The notes under the pieces were generated by a model. That model worked only from the letters and a program-made list of their open reading frames with translations. It ran no database searches and was not told the DNA's origin. This document shows, piece after piece, positions 1-8,237 of a stretch of 8,531 nucleotides of DNA (position 1 is the stretch's first letter; each line of letters starts with the position of its first letter). The position numbers and the translations under genes are program-made. The stretch is from Gammaproteobacteria bacterium (GTDB taxonomy: Bacteria > Pseudomonadota > Gammaproteobacteria > UBA9214). The stretch lies in contig JAOUCV010000080.1 in the NCBI GenBank assembly GCA_029859555.1, forward strand, positions 1-8,531, given 5' to 3'.

Positions 1-85
1 ACAGGATGAACATGCCGGCGAAAATCAGGCCGAATTTGCGCAGTTCCTGCTTGTCGGGGGTTAAATTTACAGTTGTTTTGTCCAT
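1..85 (-). CDS. SxtJ-like small membrane protein, N-terminal part (runs off left edge)
   Basis: An ATG at 85 on the minus strand opens a frame that stays open to the window edge (28 codons plus one base). It begins MDKTTVNLTPDKQELRKFGL and then turns hydrophobic (IFAGMFIL), as at the start of a first membrane segment. A short polar leader with an LRKFG motif before a membrane helix resembles SxtJ-family proteins, which are often encoded just after NodU/CmcH carbamoyltransferases. The start lies two bases after the carbamoyltransferase stop, so the two genes are almost certainly co-transcribed and probably translationally coupled; no strong ribosome binding site is visible. The reading frame and spacing are seen directly. 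The family name rests on few residues and on context, and the function of SxtJ proteins is not well established. Confidence 0.6.
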   Translation of the reverse strand, partial: MDKTTVNLTPDKQELRKFGLIFAGMFIL

Positions 86-87
86 GC

Positions 88-1926
88 TCAGTCCAGTTCG
101 AATTCGTCTTTCCAGGAGTCGTCTTTTTCCCATGCCGGCTGATCGCCCTTCGCCATGATGAAGTTTTCAACGACCAGGTAATCCATTTCGGTGCGCATAA
201 AGCAGCGGTAGGCATCCTCGGGTGTACATACAATGGGTTCGCCACGCACGTTGAACGAGGTATTTACCAGTACCGAGCAGCCGGTACGCTGCTTGAAGCT
301 TTCCAGTACTGCATGAAAGCGCGGGTTGGTTTCCTTGTGAACAGTCTGCACCCGGGCGGAGTAATCCACATGTGTGATCGCCGGGATGGTCGAGCGCGGT
401 ACATTCAGTTTCTCGATTCCGAATAACTGTTGCTGCTCGGCCGTCATCGGTGTACGCAGGTTCTCCTTCACCGGTGCAACGATCAGCATGTAGGGGCTGG
501 GCCGGTCCTGTTCGAAATATTCCGCTACGTCTTCAGCCAGTACTGCCGGTGCGAACGGCCGGAATGACTCCCGGTACTTGATCTTCAGGTTCATCACCGA
601 CTGCATTTTCGCGCTGCGTGGGTCACCGATAATGGAGCGGCCACCGAGTGAGCGTGGGCCAAATTCCATACGCCCCTGGAACCAGCCGACTACTTTTTCA
701 TCGGCGAGGATGTCGCCCAGCCGGTCTTCCATGCCGCTATCGTCCAGCTGTTCATAGACGGCATTCATCTGGTCCAGCTGCGATTTGATGGTGTTGTCCT
801 GGAAGCGGGGACCCAGGTAGGAGCCTTCCATGCTGTCATGGCTGTTTACCGTGCGGGGTTCATCATGATAGTCGTGCCAGGCAACCAGCGCGGCGCCGAG
901 GGCGCCGCCGGCATCACCGGCTGCCGGTTGAATCCATATATCCTCGAACGGGCCTTCACGCAGGATGCGCCCGTTGGCGACGCAGTTAAGCGCCACACCA
1001 CCGGCGAGGCACAGGTGGTCTGCCTGCAACTCCCTGTGCACCGTGCGTGCGAGTCGCAGCACGACCTCCTCGGTGACTGCCTGGATGGAACGGGCAATGT
1101 CCATTTCCTTTTGTGCCAGCTGTGTCTCCGGTGTTCTGGCCGGCGCGCCAAACAGGTTGGCAAAGCGCTTGTTGGTCATGGTTAGACCGGTCGCGTAGTT
1201 GAAGTACTTCATGTTGAGACGAAAGGTACCGTCTTCTTTCAGGTCGATCAGCTTGTCGAGAATAAGGTCGACATATTCCGGTTCGCCATAGGGTGCCAGC
1301 CCCATCAGTTTGTATTCACCCGAGTTGACCCTGAAGCCGGTGTAGTAGGTAAAGGCCGAGTACAGCATGCCGAGAGAATGCGGGAAGTCGATTTCCCACT
1401 GCGGCGTCAGCTTGTGGCCATCACCGAGCCAGACAGAGGTCGTGGCCCATTCGCCGACGCCATCAAGGCACATGACGGCGGCCCTTTCAAATGGACTCGG
1501 GTAGAAGGCAGACGCGGCATGCGACTGGTGATGTTCTGCAAACAACAGTTTCGGCAGTTCTTTTTCCTTCATCCCCCCCAGCGCTGCCAGTTCTCTTTTC
1601 AGGGTGGTCTTCAGGTAGAGCTTTTCTTTCAGCCACACCGGCATGGCGGCGATAAATGAGCGAAATCCCCTGGGGGCATAGGTCAGGTAGGTCTCCAGCA
1701 GGCGTTCGAACTTGACCAGTGGCTTGTCATAGAAAACCACTTCATCAATATCACGCAGTTCAATGCCGCCCTGTTCAAGACAGCTTGAAATGGCACCCTC
1801 GGGAAAGCGTGCGTCATGTTTCTTGCGTGAGAAACGTTCTTCCTGCGCAGCGGCAATGATGTTGCCGTCACGCACCAGTGCCGCTGCACTGTCGTGGTAA
1901 TATGCTGAAATACCTAGAATATTCAA
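88..1926 (-). CDS. NodU/CmcH-family O-carbamoyltransferase
   Basis: Enzymes of this family transfer a carbamoyl group from carbamoyl phosphate, via a carbamoyl-adenylate made with ATP, to a hydroxyl on a sugar, antibiotic or other metabolite in the cytoplasm. The 612-residue product has the usual length and layout. A Kae1-like N-terminal domain opens with NILGISAYYHDSAAALV, carries the metal-binding HHQSH near residues 132-136 and has a glycine-rich LAGGVALN at about 307-314. The C-terminal carbamoyltransferase domain carries GRMEFGPRSLGGRSI at about 418-432 and VNTSFNVRGEPIV at about 554-566. All family signature motifs look intact. I chose the TTG at 1926 because it gives the family's normal first residues and has AAAAAAGG about ten bases upstream; an in-frame TTG at 1947 would add seven residues but has no visible ribosome binding site. 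The acceptor substrate cannot be told from sequence. The SxtJ-like gene follows directly, suggesting a surface-polymer or secondary-metabolite cluster to the left. Confidence 0.93.
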   Translation of the reverse strand: MNILGISAYYHDSAAALVRDGNIIAAAQEERFSRKKHDARFPEGAISSCLEQGGIELRDIDEVVFYDKPLVKFERLLETYLTYAPRGFRSFIAAMPVWLKEKLYLKTTLKRELAALGGMKEKELPKLLFAEHHQSHAASAFYPSPFERAAVMCLDGVGEWATTSVWLGDGHKLTPQWEIDFPHSLGMLYSAFTYYTGFRVNSGEYKLMGLAPYGEPEYVDLILDKLIDLKEDGTFRLNMKYFNYATGLTMTNKRFANLFGAPARTPETQLAQKEMDIARSIQAVTEEVVLRLARTVHRELQADHLCLAGGVALNCVANGRILREGPFEDIWIQPAAGDAGGALGAALVAWHDYHDEPRTVNSHDSMEGSYLGPRFQDNTIKSQLDQMNAVYEQLDDSGMEDRLGDILADEKVVGWFQGRMEFGPRSLGGRSIIGDPRSAKMQSVMNLKIKYRESFRPFAPAVLAEDVAEYFEQDRPSPYMLIVAPVKENLRTPMTAEQQQLFGIEKLNVPRSTIPAITHVDYSARVQTVHKETNPRFHAVLESFKQRTGCSVLVNTSFNVRGEPIVCTPEDAYRCFMRTEMDYLVVENFIMAKGDQPAWEKDDSWKDEFELD

Positions 1927-2092
1927 GATTCCGTTACCTTTTTTCAAGTTATGCCTGAGCGGCCATCAGCCCGCGAATAGCGATTTAATCAGGGTTCAGG
2001 TGATGGTCTGACAGACTTGGCAAACTCCCCAACACTAACAGCTTAAACACTGGTTAATCAAGGATATGAAAGTTTGTTGCTGGCGGTCATGT

Positions 2093-3442
2093 TCACTGTA
2101 ACGGCACCGGGATGAATTCTTCAAGCCAGTTGTTAATTTGCACCAGGTCGGTTTCATGCAGGATGCCCGCTGCCTGTTTCAGTCGCAGCGTGTCCAGCAG
2201 ATAATCATAGCGGGAGCGGGCATGGTCACGGCGTGCCCGCAGCAGTTCACGCTGCGCATCCAGTACATCCACGACCGCACGGGTGCCGACCTCGAAGCCG
2301 GTTTCCGCGGCCTCAACGGCCTTTTCATTGGAGACCACGGCGTTCTTTAGTGCGCTGACCTTGCTGATCCCGGAGATGATGCCGCGGTAGTTATCACGCG
2401 TTTGCCGCTCGGTGGCGCGGCGTTGTTTTTCCTGCTCCTCACGTGCCTGGTTATATTGATAGCGCGACTGGCGGGTTTGTGAGGACACCAGTCCGCCCTC
2501 ATACAGCGGCAGGCTCAGTTGCAGTCCGATGGCGCTGTCGTTGCGCTCCAGCGGCGTGAAGCCGCCGAACTGGGTGTCACGGTAGCTGTAGTCGGCGACC
2601 ATGTCGAGTGACGGGTAGTGGCCGGAGTTCTGTACCTGTATTTCCTGCTTGGCGACTTCGGTGGCAGCCCGTGCCGCCAGCACCAGCGGGTTTTGTTCGA
2701 GTGCGGCCGCGACCCAGGCATCCTGGTCAACCGGCTCCGGGGTTATTAGCGGGATTTCTGCCTTGAGCACTTCCGGTGCAAGCGGTAATTCGCCGGTCAG
2801 TTCGCGTAATGCTTCCCGGGTGTCATCAAGCAGTCGTTCCGCATTGATGGCATCACTGACCGCGATGTCATAGCGGGCCTGTGCTTCCAGTGTGTCGGTG
2901 ATGGCTGCCAGTCCGACATCAAAACGTTGTTGCGCCTGGTCGAGGGTGCGCGCGATGGCTTCCTTGTCGGCCTCTACAAAGGCGACGTTGTCCTGTGCAC
3001 CCAGCACCAGGAAATAGCGGGTGGCAACACGTAACAGCAAATCCTGCTGTGCGGCGACCAGTTGCGCGTCCGCCTGCACCACACGATTGTCGGCCTGCTC
3101 CAGTTGCAGGAAGCGTTCCCGCTGATACAGCGCCTGGCGCAGGCCAACACTGTAGGTCTGGTTGGTGGAGTAGCTGGTATCGCTGCTGTTTCTCGGGTCA
3201 AAACGGTTTCTTGAGACATCGCCGCTGAAGCCGATATTGGGCAGCAGGGCCGCACGACTTTGCGGAATCACCTCGAGGGCGGCCCGGTGTGCTTCCACGG
3301 CGGCCTGGTATTGCGGGTCTGAATCCAGCGCCAGCTGGTATGTCGAAACAAGATCGTCTGCCTGTGCCGGTGCGCACAGCGTGACCAGCAGGCTACCGAT
3401 TAACCACAGTGCCGACTTCAGATTTGGGGTGGCGTAGATCAT
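2093..3442 (-). CDS. tolC: TolC-family outer membrane efflux channel
   Basis: This is an outer-membrane channel protein whose trimer forms a duct across the outer membrane and periplasm for efflux pumps or type I secretion. The 449-residue product starts with a signal peptide (hydrophobic stretch at residues 11-23, likely cleavage after APAQA at 28). Two internally similar OEP repeats follow, at about 30-220 and 240-430. Corresponding positions show the same pattern: QQRFDVGLAAITDTLEAQA near 171-189 and TGFEVGTRAVVDVLDAQRE near 381-399. Long alanine- and glutamine-rich helices fit the periplasmic barrel. The ATG at 3442 was chosen because it puts the signal peptide at the N-terminus and lies four bases after the rhodanese stop; the open frame continues 48 codons upstream, but only over the rhodanese gene and without signal-peptide character. 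It is the last gene of the pcm-like/rhodanese/tolC operon. No pump genes are in view, so a general TolC role is inferred. Confidence 0.93.
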   Translation of the reverse strand: MIYATPNLKSALWLIGSLLVTLCAPAQADDLVSTYQLALDSDPQYQAAVEAHRAALEVIPQSRAALLPNIGFSGDVSRNRFDPRNSSDTSYSTNQTYSVGLRQALYQRERFLQLEQADNRVVQADAQLVAAQQDLLLRVATRYFLVLGAQDNVAFVEADKEAIARTLDQAQQRFDVGLAAITDTLEAQARYDIAVSDAINAERLLDDTREALRELTGELPLAPEVLKAEIPLITPEPVDQDAWVAAALEQNPLVLAARAATEVAKQEIQVQNSGHYPSLDMVADYSYRDTQFGGFTPLERNDSAIGLQLSLPLYEGGLVSSQTRQSRYQYNQAREEQEKQRRATERQTRDNYRGIISGISKVSALKNAVVSNEKAVEAAETGFEVGTRAVVDVLDAQRELLRARRDHARSRYDYLLDTLRLKQAAGILHETDLVQINNWLEEFIPVPLQ

Positions 3443-3446
3443 GTCT

Positions 3447-3767
3447 CTAGTAGGTCGGCATTTGCCGGTCGGTATTGCGTGCCCAGGCATCGATACCGCC
3501 ACGCAGGTTGATGACCTTGCTGAACCCCTGGTTTTCCAGGTACAGGGCAACGTGACGGCTGCGTATACCGTGGTGGCAGATAACAATTATTTCCTGTTCC
3601 TGATCGAGTTCTCCGGCGGTTTCCGGTATCTCCCGCATCGGCACCAGCCGCGAATCTTCAAGGTGAACTATACGGTATTCCCAGGGTTCACGTACATCAA
3701 GCAACAGCGGTTTTTCGACGGCCTGTTGCAGGTAGGTCTTGCACTCGTCGCTTGACAGTTCGCGCAT
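3447..3767 (-). CDS. Single-domain rhodanese (sulfurtransferase-like)
   Basis: A 106-residue, single rhodanese domain, presumably cytoplasmic as no signal peptide is seen. It has the LLLDVREPWEY motif (about 21-31), the active-site loop CHHGIRS with the candidate persulfide cysteine at about residue 64, and the closing LRGGIDAWA motif (about 88-96). Such proteins (GlpE-like) move sulfane sulfur from donors such as thiosulfate to acceptors; the true substrate here is unknown. The six-residue loop CHHGIR fits a catalytically competent rhodanese rather than a phosphatase. I use the ATG at 3767. The open frame extends to 3881, but that part overlaps the end of the pcm-like gene in another frame and has no rhodanese character. 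The start is 22 bases after the pcm-like stop and the stop is four bases before tolC, so it is the middle gene of an operon. No good ribosome binding site is visible at this start. Confidence 0.88.
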   Translation of the reverse strand: MRELSSDECKTYLQQAVEKPLLLDVREPWEYRIVHLEDSRLVPMREIPETAGELDQEQEIIVICHHGIRSRHVALYLENQGFSKVINLRGGIDAWARNTDRQMPTY

Positions 3768-3789
3768 GCAGCTAACGGGCCCGGGTGCT

Positions 3790-4452
3790 TCAGAATACGA
3801 AGGCTTGCGGCCGGACTGCATGCAACAACGGCGGGATGCAGGTTTCCAGCAGACATTCGGATGACCAGTGGTTTTCGTCAACGCGGGTAATCAGGTTGGC
3901 TTCCATGATCGGCAGTGAGCCGGTAATGATAAACAGTCGACCGCCAACGGCGAGGTTTTTCTGAAACTGCTGTTGCAGCAAAGGCAGGGAGCCGGTGACC
4001 GCGATGGCATCATAGCGCTTGTCACTCTCGATACCTTCGGCAGCATCAAAGGTTTCCAGGGTGACATTGCTGATACCCTGTGCTTCCAGTTTCGCAGCGG
4101 CTGCCGTGGTGAAATCTGCTGTAATGTCGATGCTGGTGACGTGTTTTCCAAGCCGCGCAAGGCAAGCGGTCAGGTAGCCGCTGCCGGTGCCGATTTCGAG
4201 TATCGAATCGTCGGCTGTGATCGCCAGCGCCTGTAGCAGTCGCCCCTCAAGCTTGGGTGCCATCATGACCTGTTCATGCCCCAGGGGAATACTGGTGTCG
4301 GCAAACGCGAGTGAGCGGTAATGTTCCGGTACAAACTGTTCCCGCGGGACGCTGTTCATTACATCCAGGACGCGCTGATCGAGTACATCCCAGGTGCGGA
4401 TTTGCTGCTCGATCATATTGAAGCGTGCTTGTTCGATTTCACTCTGGTTCAT
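3790..4452 (-). CDS. Protein-L-isoaspartate O-methyltransferase-like SAM methyltransferase
   Basis: A 220-residue cytoplasmic SAM-dependent methyltransferase of the PCMT fold. It begins with a family-like helix (ARFNMIEQQIRTWDVLD) and PREQFVP near 36-42. SAM-binding motif I, LEIGTGSGYLTA, is at about 85-96 and the acidic residue after strand 2 lies in SIDI near 107-110. The end, LLETCIPPLL, also matches the family. True Pcm enzymes methylate isoaspartyl residues to start repair of damaged proteins and carry a GQTIS-type motif before the SAM site. The equivalent stretch here reads HEQVMMAPKLEGR, so the usual serine is replaced. It therefore belongs to a divergent PCMT-like clade, and repair activity is not assured. 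It is the first gene of the operon with rhodanese and tolC, divergent from thiC. The ATG at 4452 has only a weak upstream GGG; the next Met is residue 13. Confidence 0.87.
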   Translation of the reverse strand: MNQSEIEQARFNMIEQQIRTWDVLDQRVLDVMNSVPREQFVPEHYRSLAFADTSIPLGHEQVMMAPKLEGRLLQALAITADDSILEIGTGSGYLTACLARLGKHVTSIDITADFTTAAAAKLEAQGISNVTLETFDAAEGIESDKRYDAIAVTGSLPLLQQQFQKNLAVGGRLFIITGSLPIMEANLITRVDENHWSSECLLETCIPPLLHAVRPQAFVF

Positions 4453-4500
4453 GATGTTGCAGTACCCGTTGATTTTTTAAGGACGCCAAGGGTACGGGGT

Positions 4501-4551
4501 TTGCCTTGAACTGGCAATAATCTGACCGGGGTAATACTGGCCTTTATTATA
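4501..4551. promoter_or_regulatory. Candidate divergent promoters between pcm-like operon and thiC
   Basis: On the plus strand CTGACC (4522-4527), a 17-base spacer and TATTAT (4545-4550) form a good sigma70-like promoter toward thiC, giving a leader of about 200 bases ahead of the coding region. On the minus strand a perfect TATAAT sits at 4551-4546 with a poor -35. A second minus-strand option is TTGCCA (4517-4512) with TACCCT 17 bases on. A small inverted repeat, TTGCC/GGCAA at 4501-4517, overlaps that -35. An alternative thiC promoter is TTGCAA (4591-4596) with TAACGT (4614-4619), but it would start right at the riboswitch. These are pattern matches only. Confidence 0.4.
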
Positions 4552-4621
4552 TAAAACATAAGGTTATTATTCCGGGTGGGGATTATTTTCTTGCAAATAA
4601 AACACCCTTTCGTTAACGTGT

Positions 4622-6639
<2,018 letters not shown>

Positions 6640-6640
6640 T

Positions 6641-6681
6641 CCTGCTGAGGGGCGGGCCTGTAACGGTCCGGATTCAGCAGG
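6641..6681 (+). terminator. Hairpin just after thiC, possible terminator
   Basis: CCTGCTGA at 6641-6648 is perfectly complementary to TCAGCAGG at 6674-6681. Inside it CGGGCC pairs with GGTCCG around a six-base loop, so a long two-part stem begins two bases after the thiC stop. The flank after the stem is not a T-run, so intrinsic termination is uncertain; it may instead protect the mRNA 3' end. Confidence 0.45.
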
Positions 6682-6732
6682 CTGTATGTAACTGCTGTTT
6701 AATTAGATATAGACTGCTGCACAAATGATCGT

Positions 6733-6756
6733 CCCTTCCCCCTTCGGGGGGAGGGG
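6733..6756. repeat. C/G-rich palindrome with UUCG loop, REP-like dispersed element
   Basis: A 10-bp stem, CCCTTCCCCC against GGGGGAGGGG with one G-T pair, is capped by a TTCG tetraloop (6743-6746). Read on the minus strand the surrounding bases (about 6725-6785) look like the small intergenic repeats of many proteobacteria whose chance translations contain PLPPKGEG; here that frame reads PLPPKGEGT. With one copy in the window, membership of a dispersed family is inferred. It could also act as a terminator, but only CTTA follows, not a T-tract. Confidence 0.5.
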
Positions 6757-6783
6757 CTTAATCAGAAAAATCGGGGGATGAGG

Positions 6784-7185
6784 ATGAGTGTTGAGGCTAC
6801 AAAAGAGGTCACGGGTGATAGCAGTGCCGTCTGGGATAACCATGTCAGTGTTCCTGATACACCGGCCGGTTTTACTGTCAGAACCACCTGTCCCGGCAAT
6901 GCCGAGGGTGTAGAGGTGATGCTGGAGCGCTGGGAGGCCGGCTCTGAAGAACCGCCGCACTCACATCCGGGTGATGACATGACGGTTGTGGTGGAAGGCA
7001 AAATGACCATCCAGTTTTTCAACAGGTCAGGCGACGGGCTGGTACCTGATGGCGAGCAGATTACCCTCAACAAGGGTGATACCGGCTATATCAGGGCGGG
7101 GCGTATTCACGATGCCAAGTATGTGGAGACCTGCAAGCTGGTGTATGTGCACGACAGGGCTTTCGGGTTTGTTGCCGAGTCCTAG
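6784..7185 (+). CDS. Small cupin-domain protein
   Basis: A 133-residue single-domain cupin, likely a cytoplasmic metal-binding beta-barrel; I do not recognise a specific function. Motif 1 reads PPHSHPGDDMTVVVEGKM (about 57-74) with candidate metal ligands His59 and His61; the usual glutamate a few residues on seems to be Asp64 or Asp65. Motif 2 reads GDTGYIRAGRIHDAKY (about 98-113) with His109 as the third histidine ligand. Members of this type may be small dioxygenases, isomerases or sensors. I chose the ATG at 6784 because GGGGG at 6773-6777 lies six bases upstream; the in-frame ATG at 6778 directly abuts that run and is a poorer start. The gene stands alone between thiC and the channel operon. 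Its ribosome binding site falls at the edge of the REP-like sequence. Confidence 0.82.
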   Translation: MSVEATKEVTGDSSAVWDNHVSVPDTPAGFTVRTTCPGNAEGVEVMLERWEAGSEEPPHSHPGDDMTVVVEGKMTIQFFNRSGDGLVPDGEQITLNKGDTGYIRAGRIHDAKYVETCKLVYVHDRAFGFVAES

Positions 7186-7257
7186 CGACGGGATTTAAGG
7201 ATTTTCAGTTCTGCCGCAGTGAAGTGGTGTTGGCTGTGAGACGTTTTTACCATACCC

Positions 7258-7283
7258 CTGCGACCTGCAGGGATCGCAGTTTA
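7258..7283 (+). terminator. Hairpin followed by TTTATT, possible weak terminator
   Basis: CTGCGA at 7258-7263 pairs with TCGCAG at 7274-7279. Between them is the palindrome CCTGCAGG (7264-7271), which can extend the stem with a small bulge, and TTTATT follows. It could end the cupin transcript or be an operator or leader structure for the channel gene that starts at 7309. The stem is short, so the call is tentative. Confidence 0.3.
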
Positions 7284-7308
7284 TTGAAGGTAGCGAAGGA
7301 TTGTGTCC

Positions 7309-8235
7309 ATGATTGAGTCCAGAAGTAATTTCAGCCGGCGTATGCTGATACGGCTGATTGTCCTCGGTGCGGTTGTTGCCGTTGCCCTGGTGGCAAACTA
7401 CCAGTTCATCAACGAGCTTTATCTCAAGAACCAGCAGACACCGGTTGGTATGCTCGTCAACGGTGCCATCCTGGTGGTGTTCGCGCTCGGCCTGATAAAG
7501 ATTATCACCAGCCTGTCCTGGTACATGCAGGAAGAGGTGGCGCTGGTAAGGTTTGTGCGCCAGTTTAGCAGTGATCCCGAGAAGTTGATGAAGGGCGTGA
7601 ATGCGAAGTCGGTGATCGCGCGGCGCCATGCCACCATTCAGAAACTGAGCGAACAGCATGCCCGCATTAATCACAGTGCGCTGGCCGCCACGCTGCAGGC
7701 CGACGAGAGTGCGCGTACCAGTTTTACCCGTTACGTCAGTAATATCCTGATTCTGACCGGCGTATTCGGCACCATTGTGTCGCTGTCAGTGGCGCTGGTG
7801 GGTGCTTCGAACCTGCTGGACAGTGCGCAGGACAGCAGTTCCATGGGGCTGATTATTCATGGCATGTCAACGGCGCTGTCGACCACGATTACCGCAATCC
7901 TGTGCTATCTGTTCTACGGTTATTTCTATCTCAAGCTGAGCGATGCACAGACACATTTTCTCAGCGGCGTGGAGGAAGTGACCTCGGTGTACCTGCTGCC
8001 GCAATACTCCCGTGACAGTGAAAGCATGCTGCACGAGGTGTCGGGCCTGATTCACGGCTTGCGCGAAGCAGCGCAGGGCATGCGCGTTATCCAGCAGGAA
8101 TATGCAGAGGCGGGTACCCGCTTGAACAGTGTTGCGGCGGAGCTGGGGCAGCAGATGCAGGGTGTCTCGACAAGTGTTGACGGTATCAAGACGCTGTTGC
8201 GCCAGGGCTTCCGTCTGCCGGGCAACGACGACTGA
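7309..8235 (+). CDS. MotA/TolQ/ExbB-like proton-channel family protein
   Basis: A 308-residue inner-membrane protein resembling the five-subunit ring component of ion-driven motors (MotA, TolQ, ExbB, ZorA). Predicted membrane helices are at about 13-32, 47-66, 143-168 and 179-208. A cytoplasmic stretch of about 75 residues separates helices 2 and 3, the MotA-like order. Helix 3 carries LTGVFGTIVSL and helix 4 STALSTTITAI, matching the GxxGT and threonine-rich channel helices of the superfamily. After helix 4 the tail (about 212-308) is polar and heptad-like, suggesting a coiled coil of moderate length. The ATG at 7309 has GAAGGA eight bases upstream; the in-frame GTG at 7303 is too close to it. 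A MotB/TolR-like gene starts two bases after the stop, so the two form a stator-like pair. No flagellar, Tol-Pal or TonB gene is in view, so its job is unknown. Confidence 0.82.
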   Translation: MIESRSNFSRRMLIRLIVLGAVVAVALVANYQFINELYLKNQQTPVGMLVNGAILVVFALGLIKIITSLSWYMQEEVALVRFVRQFSSDPEKLMKGVNAKSVIARRHATIQKLSEQHARINHSALAATLQADESARTSFTRYVSNILILTGVFGTIVSLSVALVGASNLLDSAQDSSSMGLIIHGMSTALSTTITAILCYLFYGYFYLKLSDAQTHFLSGVEEVTSVYLLPQYSRDSESMLHEVSGLIHGLREAAQGMRVIQQEYAEAGTRLNSVAAELGQQMQGVSTSVDGIKTLLRQGFRLPGNDD

Positions 8236-8237
8236 CG

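Noticed and set aside
2006..2016. Near-palindrome GTCTGACAGAC in the gap upstream of the carbamoyltransferase
   Set aside because: It is short and found once; it could be an operator, but chance cannot be excluded. The 1927-2092 gap otherwise shows no convincing promoter or terminator.
3443..3586. Upstream extension of the tolC frame by 48 codons
   Set aside because: It overlaps the rhodanese C-terminus in another frame; the ATG at 3442 gives a proper signal peptide at the N-terminus.
3768..3881. Upstream extension of the rhodanese frame by 38 codons
   Set aside because: It overlaps the end of the pcm-like gene and shows no rhodanese-like sequence.
7195..7674. A 159-codon minus-strand frame across the cupin-channel gap
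   Set aside because: It is mostly antisense to the first half of the channel gene, with low-complexity His/Gln/Asn composition and no ribosome binding site I can support.
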